Positions 8,813 through 17,672 of a DNA stretch of 64,000 bases are shown piece after piece (the first letter of the stretch is position 1; each line of letters begins with the position of its first letter). The notes under the pieces are model-generated. The model did not search any database. It was not told where the DNA came from and saw nothing but the letters and a program-made list of their open reading frames with translations. The position numbers and the translations under genes were made by a program. The stretch is from Corticibacter populi. GTDB lineage: Bacteria; Pseudomonadota; Gammaproteobacteria; Burkholderiales; Burkholderiaceae_C. The DNA lies in assembly GCF_004217315.1 (NCBI RefSeq), contig NZ_SGWR01000003.1, forward strand, positions 310,001 through 374,000. The letters run 5' to 3'.

Positions 8813-10044
8813 GCCAGAAAGTCCGTATCTCTCCAGATGCCGGGAAGACGGCCGGGAGTGCCGCCGCCGAGGGGCTTCCTCCAGCGGAACAGTCAGTGCA
8901 TTCGTCGTCGCCTTGGCCCTTCGCCTTGATTGTTGCCACGGGGACGGTCGTCATTGCGCTCGTTCTGCTGTTCGAGTCCGAACTGGCTCTGGCAGCCACA
9001 CTGGCATTGGCTGCGGTGCTGTGGTGGGGCGGACAGCGCCAGGGTGTGCTGGGCAAGGCCGGCGCATTTGCCGATCACCGGCCGCGGATTGCGCGCGCCA
9101 TCTTTGCGGGTGCTGCCGCCGTGCTGCTGCTGCTCTTTCATTCGGAGCACTATGCGTTGCTGATGGTGGCCACCGTGCTGTTGTTTGCCGCAGCGTGCGC
9201 GGGCATCAACATCCAGACGGGTTTTGCCGGCATCGCCAATTTTGCGGGCGCCGCCTTTTTCGCCTGCGGCGGCTACACGATGGCGGTGCTGACCCAGCAT
9301 ACGGGCGTGCCGCACGTGCTGGCCATTCTGGTGGCTGGCGCGGTGACTGCGGGCATCGGCGCCGTGCTGCTGCTGCCCGTGCTCAGAACGCGTGGCTACT
9401 ACTCCGCGCTGGTGACCATTGCCTTCGGCATCCTCTGCAGCTCGTTCCTGCAGGTCAATGAGCACCTGGGAGGGGCGCAGGGTCTGCAACTGGGGCCGCT
9501 GCACATTCTGGGCTGGGACATGGGGAGCGGCTTCGAGATTGCCGGCCGCGAGGTTTCCTTCTACTTTGCCTACGCCTTGCTGGCTCTGGTGGTGTTCATG
9601 CTGGCGTCGTTGCTGGCCCACGCGGTGGAATGGTCGGCCATCGGGGTCAGTTTCGATGCCGTGCGCAACGATGAACTGGTCAGTTCCTCCTTCGGCATCG
9701 ACTTGCAGCGCTGGAAGGTCACGGCCTTCCTGTTGGGCAACTTCCTGATCGGCATCGCCGGCGCGGTGTACGCGGGCCTCACCAGTTTCGTCAGCCCGTC
9801 CGGCGCGACCTTCGAGCAATCACTGCTGTTGATTTCCATCGTCATCCTCGGTGGTATCGGCAACACCTGGGGGGCGCTGCTGGCGGCCGCGCTGGTGGTG
9901 CTGGTGCCCGAGAAGCTGCAATCGCTGCAGGAGTACCGGATCCTGATTTTCTCGGTTTCGGTGGTGGCCGTCCTGCTGTTCCGGCCCAAAGGCCTGGTGC
10001 CGCGCCGCATGCGTGATTTTTCAGTGACGGGAGGTGTGCAATGA
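8809..10044 (+). CDS. ABC transporter inner-membrane permease, LivM family
   Basis: 411 residues, started at the ATG that overlaps the livH-like stop. An unusual 40-residue polar N-terminal tail (Ser, Ala and Pro rich) precedes the first membrane helix. The core reads GINIQTGFAGIANFAGAAFF and later ILGGIGNTWGALLAAAL, both typical of LivM. It forms the heterodimeric pore with the preceding permease. The stop overlaps the start of the ATPase gene. Confidence 0.9.
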   Translation: MSQKVRISPDAGKTAGSAAAEGLPPAEQSVHSSSPWPFALIVATGTVVIALVLLFESELALAATLALAAVLWWGGQRQGVLGKAGAFADHRPRIARAIFAGAAAVLLLLFHSEHYALLMVATVLLFAAACAGINIQTGFAGIANFAGAAFFACGGYTMAVLTQHTGVPHVLAILVAGAVTAGIGAVLLLPVLRTRGYYSALVTIAFGILCSSFLQVNEHLGGAQGLQLGPLHILGWDMGSGFEIAGREVSFYFAYALLALVVFMLASLLAHAVEWSAIGVSFDAVRNDELVSSSFGIDLQRWKVTAFLLGNFLIGIAGAVYAGLTSFVSPSGATFEQSLLLISIVILGGIGNTWGALLAAALVVLVPEKLQSLQEYRILIFSVSVVAVLLFRPKGLVPRRMRDFSVTGGVQ

Positions 10045-10826
10045 GGCAGACGCAACCGGCCTTGTCCTGCCAAGACGTGACGATGCGTTTTGGTGGTTTG
10101 GTGGCACTTGATTCATTCAGCCTGGAGGTGCATCCCGGTGATGTGGTGGGCCTGCTCGGGCCGAACGGTTCAGGCAAGACAACCTTCTTCAACGTCGTGA
10201 CCGGGCTCTACAAACCTGCTGCCGGGACCATCCGGTTTGGCGGGACGGATTTGTTCGGTAAACCCCCTGCGGAGATCAACCGCGCCGGGATTGCGCGCAG
10301 CTTTCAGCGCTGCCGTCTGCTGCTGGAACTGTCGGTCTTTGACAATTTGCTCATAGGCGCGCACAACCGGCTCAACAACGGTTTGCTGCACAACCTGTTC
10401 GCCCGCAAGGCCGCGCAGCACTCCATCACCTCATTCATCGGTGCGGCACGCGACCTGTGCGCGCGCTTCAATCCCTACATTGCCGATCACTTGTTCGATC
10501 CCGCCGGCGCGTTCAATATGATCGACCGCCGCCGCATCGAGCTGTGCCGCGCGCTGCTGGGCGAGCCCAGGCTGTTGTTGCTCGACGAGCCGTCGGCGGG
10601 CATGACGCACGAGGAGACCTTCAGCCTGATGGACGACGTCACGAGTTTCCAGCGGCAGAACCCCGACCTGTCCATCATCCTGATCGAGCATGAAATGCAG
10701 GTCATTGAACGGGTCAGTCAACGCTGCGTGGTGTTGAACTTCGGCAAGAAGATCTGTGAAGGCAGCTACCGCGAGGTCATTGCCGACCCGCAAGTGCTAG
10801 AGGCGTATCTGGGAGAGGATGCATGA
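10041..10826 (+). CDS. ABC transporter ATPase, LivG family
   Basis: 261 residues. Walker A is GPNGSGKTT near residue 40, and Walker B LLLLDEPSAGM is followed by the switch histidine in LIEHEM. The usual ABC signature (LSGGQ-like) is replaced by an unusual NMIDRRRIELCRAL segment: the normal SYG(Q/E) start is absent, which is worth checking for activity, although LivG proteins often deviate here. ATGA overlaps on both sides place it firmly in the operon. Confidence 0.88.
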   Translation: MRQTQPALSCQDVTMRFGGLVALDSFSLEVHPGDVVGLLGPNGSGKTTFFNVVTGLYKPAAGTIRFGGTDLFGKPPAEINRAGIARSFQRCRLLLELSVFDNLLIGAHNRLNNGLLHNLFARKAAQHSITSFIGAARDLCARFNPYIADHLFDPAGAFNMIDRRRIELCRALLGEPRLLLLDEPSAGMTHEETFSLMDDVTSFQRQNPDLSIILIEHEMQVIERVSQRCVVLNFGKKICEGSYREVIADPQVLEAYLGEDA

Positions 10827-11554
10827 GCATGGGTGAATCTCTTCTGATGGTGGAAGACCTGGTGGCGGGCTATGGCAACGCCGATGTGCTCAACGGCATC
10901 TCCGTGCAAGCCGAGGCGGGTGCCATCACCTGCCTGCTGGGCGCCAATGGGGTGGGCAAGAGTACCTTGATCAAGGCGATCTTCGGCCTGATTCCCATCC
11001 GTGGGGGGCGTGTGCGTTTCCTCGGACAGGACATCACGGGCTGGGAGACGCATCGTGTGGTGGCGCAGGGGCTGGCCAGCATTCCCGAAGGCAATCGCGT
11101 ATTCCCGCGCATGTCGGTGATCGACAACCTGCTGATAGGCGCATATCTGGAGCGCTCGCGCAGCAAGATTGCGGCGCGGCTGGACCGGGTGCTCGCGCTG
11201 TTTCCCCGGCTGGCCGAGCGCCGCGACCAGTTCGCGGGCACCCTCTCTGGCGGGGAGCGTTCGATGCTCTCGATCGGCCGCGGCCTCATGAGCAGCCCCC
11301 GGCTGCTGGTCATCGATGAGCCGTCGCTGGGGCTGTCGCCGCTCTTCGTGAAGGAGAACTTCAAGCTGATCCGGCAACTGGGGGATGACGAATGCACGAT
11401 CCTGCTCGTCGAGCAGAACGTCAAGCAAACCCTGGCAGTTTCGCAATATGGCTATGTGATTTCGCAAGGGCGGGTGGTGATGGAAGGCTCCAGTGAGCGT
11501 TTGCGCCAGAGCCCGGAAGTCAGTGAGGCGTATTTTGGCGACAAGAACCAGTGA
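10823..11554 (+). CDS. ABC transporter ATPase, LivF family
   Basis: 243 residues. Walker A is LLGANGVGKST, the signature is LSGGERSMLSIGRGLM, and Walker B is LLVIDEPSLGLSP, followed by LLVEQNVKQTL, which is typical of LivF. It is the second energising subunit of the transporter and overlaps the LivG-like stop by four bases. The aldoxime dehydratase gene follows after 34 bases on the same strand, so the two are probably co-transcribed. Confidence 0.9.
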   Translation: MSMGESLLMVEDLVAGYGNADVLNGISVQAEAGAITCLLGANGVGKSTLIKAIFGLIPIRGGRVRFLGQDITGWETHRVVAQGLASIPEGNRVFPRMSVIDNLLIGAYLERSRSKIAARLDRVLALFPRLAERRDQFAGTLSGGERSMLSIGRGLMSSPRLLVIDEPSLGLSPLFVKENFKLIRQLGDDECTILLVEQNVKQTLAVSQYGYVISQGRVVMEGSSERLRQSPEVSEAYFGDKNQ

Positions 11555-11588
11555 GAGTGAGCGGTTTTCGAAAGAACAAGGAGCAAGC

Positions 11589-12635
11589 ATGAATGTCGAA
11601 CTTCCACGGCTGTTCCCGCGCCGCAAGCCCGAAGGCTTCACACCGGCCGTGCAACGCTGGTCGGCCCGATTCCCCTCGGGGTGTACCGCGCTGCATGTCG
11701 GATTCTTTGCTGTGCAGATTCCCGCAGCCTCCGGCGGCGGGACGTTTGCTGCCGACGCTGCTTATGACACCTGGCGACAGCAGGCCTTCGGCGGGCCGCA
11801 TGCCCCCATCTCGGTGGACCACGCCAGCTACCAGGATGATGCGGGCGCGCTCAACCGGGTCACCGCCGCGTACTGGACGGACTCGGCCGCCTTCATGGCC
11901 TGGTGCCACTCGCCGGAACTGGGCGGCTGGTGGAGCCAGGCCGAACGGGAGAATGCCGATGCGGGTTACTGGCGCGAGATGCTGACCGTTCCCCTGGAGC
12001 GGCTGGAGACGCTCTACTGGTCCGACTACCCTGCGGCCTTGAGCAAGGCGCTGCCTGTCGACCCGGCGACCTACAGCGGTTACTTCGGTGCCATGCGCGA
12101 CCGCATCGCGTTGGCGGCCATCGATCCGCTGGACGGTGCGGCGGCCCTTCCTCCGGCACGCCCGGTCGAGGCCCGGCGCCGCTACCTGGTCGTGCCTCCA
12201 CACAATCTGGCCATGATCCGCTCGGCCAGCTACTGGGGGCGCTGCGATGCCGAGCAGCAGGCCGACTACGAGCAGAAGCTGCGGGACCCTCTGGCGCAGG
12301 GCATGGACTATCTGCGCAGCCATCCGTCCGAGAGCGGCTGCTGTTCGCTGCGCTTTCAGCGCACCGAAGATGCCACTGGCCAATTGCAGCCGGAGACGCA
12401 TGCGCTGGCCTACTTTCTCAGCCTTGGCGACCTGGAGCGATGGGCTGAGGGCCATGCCTCGCACAAGGTCATATTCGATGCAGCCATCGCCCGCTACCAG
12501 AAATATGGCGCGCAGAACCAATTGCGGACATGGCATGAGGTGTTTGTGCTGCCCAGGGAAGGACAGCATTTCGAGTACATCAACTGCCACTGTGCAACGG
12601 GCTTGCTGCCGTTTTTCGATCGCATCGCCCTGTAG
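11589..12635 (+). CDS. oxd: Haem-containing aldoxime dehydratase (phenylacetaldoxime dehydratase family)
   Basis: 348 residues. The enzyme dehydrates R-CH=N-OH to a nitrile using ferrous haem. Family landmarks can be matched to OxdA: R170 (OxdA R178), S212 in IRSASYW (S219), H292 in SHKVIF as the likely axial haem ligand (H299), and H316 in LRTWHEVFVL (catalytic H320). The C-terminal EYINCHCATGLLPF is typical. A strong AAGGAG ribosome-binding site precedes the start. A nitrilase follows, giving the classical aldoxime-nitrile pathway. The physiological aldoxime cannot be told from sequence. Confidence 0.9.
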   Translation: MNVELPRLFPRRKPEGFTPAVQRWSARFPSGCTALHVGFFAVQIPAASGGGTFAADAAYDTWRQQAFGGPHAPISVDHASYQDDAGALNRVTAAYWTDSAAFMAWCHSPELGGWWSQAERENADAGYWREMLTVPLERLETLYWSDYPAALSKALPVDPATYSGYFGAMRDRIALAAIDPLDGAAALPPARPVEARRRYLVVPPHNLAMIRSASYWGRCDAEQQADYEQKLRDPLAQGMDYLRSHPSESGCCSLRFQRTEDATGQLQPETHALAYFLSLGDLERWAEGHASHKVIFDAAIARYQKYGAQNQLRTWHEVFVLPREGQHFEYINCHCATGLLPFFDRIAL

Positions 12636-12725
12636 CTGCGTACCTACCGGCACGGATCGCGCCGTCTCCCTCCGCTTGCGGCAGTGCATGCCGCAGTTCC
12701 CCTTCCTTTCTTCATCCGTCCCATC

Positions 12726-13790
12726 ATGTCATTGCCTACCGTCAAAGTCGCCGCCGCCCATGCCGCCTCGGTCCACCTGGACAAGCGTGCCAGTGTGCAG
12801 AAAGCCCTCAGCCTCATCGCCGAGGCCGCGCGCCATGGTGCGGAAATGGTGGTGTTTCCCGAGTCGTTCATCCCCGGTTTTCCCATCTGGGCAGCGCTGT
12901 GGGCGCCCATATACAACCACGAATGGTTCAAGCGCATGGTGGCCAACAGCCTTCGAATCGATGGCCCTGAACTGGCGGAAATCAAGGCCGCGGCCAGACA
13001 CCATGGGGTATTCGTCTCGCTGGGATTCAGTGAGTCCACCCCCGCCAGCCTGGGGTGTATCTGGAACTCCAATGTGCTGATTGGCGATGATGGCAGGTTG
13101 CTCAACCACCATCGCAAGCTCGTTCCCACGTTCTATGAAAAGATGGTCTGGGCCCCCGGCGACGGGCATGGCCTGCACGTGGCGGATACGCGCATTGGCC
13201 GGATCGGTGCACTCATTTGCGGCGAGAATACCAACCCGCTGGCTCGTTATGCGCTGGCGGCCCAGGGCGAGCAGATCCACGTCTCCGCCTGGCCCCCCAT
13301 CTGGCCGACGCGCAAGCCCGGGGCCAACAACTTCAACAACGTGGAAGCCAACCGCATTCGTGCGGGTGGTCATTCCTTTGAAGCCAAAGCCTTTGGCATC
13401 CTGTGCGCAGGGTTCCTGGACCGCGCCACGAAGAACATGTTGCTGGAGCGGGCGGACGCCGATACCTGCGAAGTGATCGAGAACACCCCCCAGGCGGCGA
13501 CCCAGTTCCTTTCTCCGACAGGCGAAAGTGTGGGCGACATCCTTCAGTTGGAGGAAGGCATTGCCTATGCCACGTTCGATCTCGATGCCTGCATCGAGCC
13601 CAAGCAGTTTCACGACATCGTCGGCTACTACAACCGTTTCGACGTGTTCGATCTGAAAATCGACCGGCGTCGCACCGTGCCAGCCACCTTCGTCGGCGAC
13701 GCGTTTTCCGCGGAAGGCCCCGACGCCATGACCGACCTTGTCGAGATGCGGCCGGCTGATGCACCGGGCAGGCTGCTGCAGCATCTGTGA
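12726..13790 (+). CDS. Nitrilase
   Basis: 354 residues, started at ATG 12726, where the nitrilase fold begins (TVKVAAAHAASV); an in-frame ATG at 12684 would add 14 residues. The catalytic triad is complete: E46 in FPESF, K131 in HHRKLVPT and C165 in LICGENTN. It hydrolyses a nitrile directly to carboxylic acid and ammonia. The 90-base gap to the dehydratase shows no terminator, so both are likely expressed together with the transporter. ENTN after the cysteine is the arrangement seen in true nitrilases rather than amidases. Confidence 0.92.
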   Translation: MSLPTVKVAAAHAASVHLDKRASVQKALSLIAEAARHGAEMVVFPESFIPGFPIWAALWAPIYNHEWFKRMVANSLRIDGPELAEIKAAARHHGVFVSLGFSESTPASLGCIWNSNVLIGDDGRLLNHHRKLVPTFYEKMVWAPGDGHGLHVADTRIGRIGALICGENTNPLARYALAAQGEQIHVSAWPPIWPTRKPGANNFNNVEANRIRAGGHSFEAKAFGILCAGFLDRATKNMLLERADADTCEVIENTPQAATQFLSPTGESVGDILQLEEGIAYATFDLDACIEPKQFHDIVGYYNRFDVFDLKIDRRRTVPATFVGDAFSAEGPDAMTDLVEMRPADAPGRLLQHL

Positions 13791-13973
13791 GAACTTGTTC
13801 AAAGTCTTGGCATGAGAGCCGTTGTGGTTGAAAGGTTGTGGCTGCAAGGCGCAAAACGCAGCCGGGCTGGTGGCCCGGCGAGGCTTTGCAACGCCGCAGA
13901 CGCAGCATTTCAGCCGCAACCCACAGGGCATGGCGTTGCCATGCGGATCCATACAGAGACTTTGAACAGGTTC
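13791..13973. repeat. 183-bp inverted-repeat element (MITE-like) right after the nitrilase stop
   Basis: The ends are a 17-bp inverted repeat with one mismatch: GAACTTGTTCAAAGTCT (13791-13807) and AGACTTTGAACAGGTTC (13957-13973). Inside, GTTGTGGCTGC near 13838 and GCAGCATTTCAGCCGCAAC near 13902 add a second imperfect palindrome, so the whole segment can fold on itself. It encodes no protein. It starts on the base after the nitrilase TGA and separates the nitrilase from the LysR gene. It could be a non-autonomous transposon or a dispersed hairpin repeat that also acts as a terminator. Confidence 0.6.
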
Positions 13974-14065
13974 TGGAGCCGCGCATTTCTCCCAAAGGGC
14001 ATCATTCTTGCTTGCCGCGAGCCGGAACAGGTCCGGTTCTGGGCCGGGCTGTGTAGGAATATGGC

Positions 14066-14983
14066 ATGGATTTCAAACGCATCAGTTGGGACGACCTTCG
14101 GGTGTTTCTGGAAGTTGGCCGCAACCGTACGCTGTCTGCTGCGGCGCGGCAACTGGGGCTGGACGACTCCACCGTCAGCCGCCGCATCGCCCAGCTTGAA
14201 TACCGCCTTGGTGAAGCCTTGCTGGAGCGCGATCACCAGGGAGCGAGACCGACGGCCAGAGGTGTCCAGTTGCTGGAGCATGTGCGCGAAATGGAGCGTG
14301 GCATGCTGGCCTTGGCCGAGGATATGGAGGATCCGGCCTTGCCGACCGGCAAGGTCCGGCTGGCATCCATGGAGGGGATTTCCACGCTGTATCTCTCGGG
14401 CCAGTTCACCGAGCTGCGCAGACGGCACCCTCAATTGCTGATCGAGCTGGTGACCTCGTCGAACATGGTTCATGTCAACCGGCGTGAAGCGGATCTGCTC
14501 ATCACATTCTTCCCGCTCGAGGCGCGCGGCCTGGAGGTCATGCCCGTCGGCGAGTTCCGTCTGCATCTGTACGCGGCCCCGGCCTACCTGGCGCAAAAGG
14601 GCACGCCCAGGAGTCTGGAGGCCCTGTCATCCCATGCCTTCGTTTCCTACATTGACGACCTGGTGCAGCTGGATACGGTGCGGTGGCTGCAGGAGACCAT
14701 CGCCGAGCCGCAGGTGGTTTTCCAGTCCACCAGCATGCTGTCGCAAATGTTTGCGGCGGCCTCCGGGGCGGGTCTGGTCATGCTGCCTGAATTCGCTCGC
14801 GCCGAGCAGTTGTATGGGCTGGTGCGCGTGCTGGAGCAGGAAATTCAAACCAAGCGCACGTTGTGGCTATCGGTGCACCGTGATCTTCAATACATGCGCA
14901 GGGTGAAGACCGTGATCGGGTTTCTGCGCGAGATCTTCAATCGCGACTATCCATGTCCCCCCGGGGTGCTGCCCATGGATTGA
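14066..14983 (+). CDS. LysR-family transcriptional regulator
   Basis: 305 residues. The N-terminal winged helix-turn-helix reads DLRVFLEVGRNRTLSAAARQ followed by STVSRRIAQLE, and a LysR-type effector domain fills the rest. It lies downstream of, and parallel to, the transporter-dehydratase-nitrilase run, rather than divergent as is usual for LysR genes, and is separated from it by the inverted-repeat element. It is the obvious candidate regulator of that cluster, sensing the aldoxime, nitrile or acid, but this is inference from position. Confidence 0.85.
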   Translation: MDFKRISWDDLRVFLEVGRNRTLSAAARQLGLDDSTVSRRIAQLEYRLGEALLERDHQGARPTARGVQLLEHVREMERGMLALAEDMEDPALPTGKVRLASMEGISTLYLSGQFTELRRRHPQLLIELVTSSNMVHVNRREADLLITFFPLEARGLEVMPVGEFRLHLYAAPAYLAQKGTPRSLEALSSHAFVSYIDDLVQLDTVRWLQETIAEPQVVFQSTSMLSQMFAAASGAGLVMLPEFARAEQLYGLVRVLEQEIQTKRTLWLSVHRDLQYMRRVKTVIGFLREIFNRDYPCPPGVLPMD

Positions 14984-15242
14984 CCACATGATGCGAGGAG
15001 CCCCCATCGTCGGTTCCGAATGGAACCCACTGGTGGTGCTGCTCGCAGAGGCTGGCAGTGGGGGCGCTGAACGAATGGATGATCATAAATTGAGAAACAC
15101 TCGCATTCTTGGTGGGGCCAGCAGCCAACGGGCAACGCGATGATGCCTGGCGCGGCTACACTACGGGCGCAACCAATGGCAGCGGCTGCGCCTCGGTGGG
15201 CGCGGGTTGCGCCACCGGTGCAGCCCGCACAGAGAGACATCC

Positions 15243-16436
15243 ATGGCCCAGCCCATCATCACCAGCCTGCTCGATACCGATCTCTACAAGTTCACCATGT
15301 GGCAGGCGATGCTGCACCGCCACCCCCAGGTGCAGGCCGAGTACCGCTTCGTGTGCCGCAAGAAGCCTGAGTTGCCGCTCAGCAGTCTGGTCGAGGCCGT
15401 CGACCGCGAACTCGATCATCTGTGTCAGTTGCGCTTCAGCGAGCCTGAACTGCAATTCCTTGGCAAGCTGCGCTTCATCAAGTCGGACTTCGTCGACTTC
15501 CTGCGCATCTTCCAGTTCCAGCGTCGCTTCATCCAGACCAGCGTGGAGGGCGACGAGCTGCACATCAATGCGGTGGGGCCGCAGGTGCATGTGATGGCGT
15601 TCGAGATCTTCGTGCTGGCCATCGTCAACGAGCTGTATTTCCGCCAGTTCGACAGCCGCGCCGCGCTGGCCGAGGGCCAGCGGCGCCTGGAAGGCAAGGT
15701 CGAGGAGCTCAAGACCCTGGGCAAGGAGGCGGCGCTGCGCCACCCGTTCGAGCTGTTCGACTTCGGGGTGCGGCGGCGCTTCTCGGGTCCGTGGCAAAAG
15801 CACGTCGTCAAGACCTTCGTGGAGGAGACGCCGCAGTGGTTCAAGGGCACCTCCAACGTGTTGCTGGCCAAGGATCTGGACATCGTGCCCATCGGCACCA
15901 TGGCGCACGAATACTTCCAGACCTACCAGGCGCTGGGTGTGGTGCAGCTGCGCAACTTCCAGAAGGCGGCGCTGGAGAGCTGGGTGCAGGAGTACCGGGG
16001 CGACCTGGGCATCGCGCTGACCGATACGGTGGGCATGGATGCGTTCCTGCGCGACTTCGACCTGTACTTTGCCAAGCTGTTCGATGGCCTGCGCCATGAT
16101 TCGGGCGATCCGATCGCCTGGGGCGAGAAGGCGCTGGCGCATTACGCGCGGCTGCGCATCGATGCGCACACCAAGCGCATGGTGTTCTCCGACGGCCTCG
16201 ATATCCGCGAGGCGCTGCGCATCTACCACCACTTTGCCGACCGCACGCAATGCGGCTTCGGCATTGGCACGCAGCTGACCAACGACATGGGGCTGGAGCC
16301 GCTGTCCATCGTGATGAAGCTCACCAGCGCCAATGGCCAGCCGGTGGCCAAGCTGTCCGATTCGCCCGGCAAGCTGCTGTGCGATGACCAGACCTTCCTC
16401 GATTACCTGCGCAAGGTTTTCGACGTCCGGCCGTGA
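15243..16436 (+). CDS. pncB: Nicotinate phosphoribosyltransferase PncB
   Basis: 397 residues, started at ATG 15243, where the conserved N-terminus [17 protein letters not shown] begins; an in-frame ATG 36 bases upstream is less likely. It converts nicotinate and PRPP to nicotinate mononucleotide in NAD salvage. The active-site segment [15 protein letters not shown], the phosphate-binding [16 protein letters not shown] and [11 protein letters not shown] are all present. A NAD-metabolism gene follows after 18 bases, so they form a salvage pair. Confidence 0.95.
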   Translation: MAQPIITSLLDTDLYKFTMWQAMLHRHPQVQAEYRFVCRKKPELPLSSLVEAVDRELDHLCQLRFSEPELQFLGKLRFIKSDFVDFLRIFQFQRRFIQTSVEGDELHINAVGPQVHVMAFEIFVLAIVNELYFRQFDSRAALAEGQRRLEGKVEELKTLGKEAALRHPFELFDFGVRRRFSGPWQKHVVKTFVEETPQWFKGTSNVLLAKDLDIVPIGTMAHEYFQTYQALGVVQLRNFQKAALESWVQEYRGDLGIALTDTVGMDAFLRDFDLYFAKLFDGLRHDSGDPIAWGEKALAHYARLRIDAHTKRMVFSDGLDIREALRIYHHFADRTQCGFGIGTQLTNDMGLEPLSIVMKLTSANGQPVAKLSDSPGKLLCDDQTFLDYLRKVFDVRP

Positions 16437-16454
16437 GAACCAGGAGCCTCCGCC

Positions 16455-17552
16455 ATGGCTGATTTCGACGCAGCGGTTTTCATCGGCCGTTTCCAACCGC
16501 CGCACCGTGGCCACATGGCCATGCTGCGCCATGCCCTGGACGCGGCCTCGCGCGTGGTGGTGGTGCTGGGCTCGGCCCACCAGTCGCGCATGCCCAAGAA
16601 CCCCTTCACCTGGCAGGAGCGTCGCGCCATGATCGAGGCAGCGCTCGCGCCGGCCGATCGCCAGCGCGTGCTGTACCTGCCGATGCGCGACTTCTACGAC
16701 GAAGCGCGTTGGGTGCAGGCGGTGCGCAATGGCGTGCGGCTGTTGCTGGATTCCGTCCGGGGCGGCGGCGCTGCGGCTTCTGCAGGCCCGGCGCCGCAGG
16801 TGGCGCTGGTCGGCCATTTCAAGGACGACAGCAGTGCCTATCTGGCACAGTTTCCCGACTGGCAGCTGCTCAACTTCCCGCGCCAGAGCGATACCGACGC
16901 CACGCTGGTGCGCGAAGCCTGTTTTGCCGCGGCGGATGACCACGATCCGCACCTGCAGGCCGTGCTGCACGAACATGTGCCGCCGGCCGTGCGCGACTGG
17001 CTGCTGGCCTGGCGCCACAGCACCGAGTTCGCCAGCCTGCGCCAGGAGTGGCAGATGCTGCGCGACTACCGCCAGTCCTGGGCCTCGGCGCCTTTCACGC
17101 CGATGTTCGTTACCGTCGATGCCCTGGTGCAGTGCCAGGGCCATGTGCTGCTGATCGAGCGCGGCCGCGCGCCCGGCAAAGGCCTGCTGGCGCTGCCTGG
17201 CGGCTTTCTGGAGCCGCGCGACACGCTGTGGCAGTCCTGCCTGCGCGAGCTAATGGAAGAAACCGCCATCGGCCTGAGCGAGGCGGAGTGGAAAAGCGCA
17301 TTCCGCACCGTGCGGGTGTTCGACCACCCCGATCGCAGCCAGCGCGGCCGCACCATCACCCACGCGTTCCATTTCGACCTGGGCCATGTGGCGCTGCCGC
17401 CTGTGCAGGGAGGGGACGACGCCCAATCCGCCGCCTGGGTGCCGATCCAGCAGATTGGCACCATGCCCGAGCGCTTCTTCGAGGACCATTTCTTCATTCT
17501 CGACGTGTTCCTGCAACTCACCCACGAGGTCGCGCTGCGCGAACTGCGCTGA
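16455..17552 (+). CDS. Bifunctional nicotinamide-nucleotide adenylyltransferase / Nudix hydrolase (NadM-Nudix)
   Basis: 365 residues in two domains. Residues 1-190 form an NMN adenylyltransferase with the ATP-binding motif GRFQPPHRGH and a C-terminal FPRQSDTDATLVREACF segment. Residues about 215-345 form a Nudix domain whose box runs from GGFLEPRDTL to RELMEETAIG. This fusion is known from cyanobacteria and many proteobacteria, where the Nudix part acts on ADP-ribose-like substrates. The pairing with pncB supports a NAD-salvage role. Confidence 0.9.
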   Translation: MADFDAAVFIGRFQPPHRGHMAMLRHALDAASRVVVVLGSAHQSRMPKNPFTWQERRAMIEAALAPADRQRVLYLPMRDFYDEARWVQAVRNGVRLLLDSVRGGGAAASAGPAPQVALVGHFKDDSSAYLAQFPDWQLLNFPRQSDTDATLVREACFAAADDHDPHLQAVLHEHVPPAVRDWLLAWRHSTEFASLRQEWQMLRDYRQSWASAPFTPMFVTVDALVQCQGHVLLIERGRAPGKGLLALPGGFLEPRDTLWQSCLRELMEETAIGLSEAEWKSAFRTVRVFDHPDRSQRGRTITHAFHFDLGHVALPPVQGGDDAQSAAWVPIQQIGTMPERFFEDHFFILDVFLQLTHEVALRELR

Positions 17553-17579
17553 GGCCCGGAGGCCTTTTGCGGCTGCCAT

Positions 17580-17609
17580 GAAAAAACCGGCATGGCAGCC
17601 GGTTTTTTC
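17580..17609. terminator. Bidirectional rho-independent terminator between nadM-Nudix and the peroxidase gene
   Basis: GAAAAAACCGGC pairs perfectly with GCCGGTTTTTTC around a six-base loop, giving A and T runs on both sides. It lies between two convergent genes and can serve both. Confidence 0.85.
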
Positions 17610-17672
17610 GTGCTCTCCAGCGATCTGCCGGTGAGCCGGCAGCCAGATGGGCTGCCGATGCCGGTGCTCCGC

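Noticed and set aside
15156-17144. 662-codon minus-strand frame opposite pncB and nadM-Nudix
   Set aside because: Shadow of two well-identified genes.
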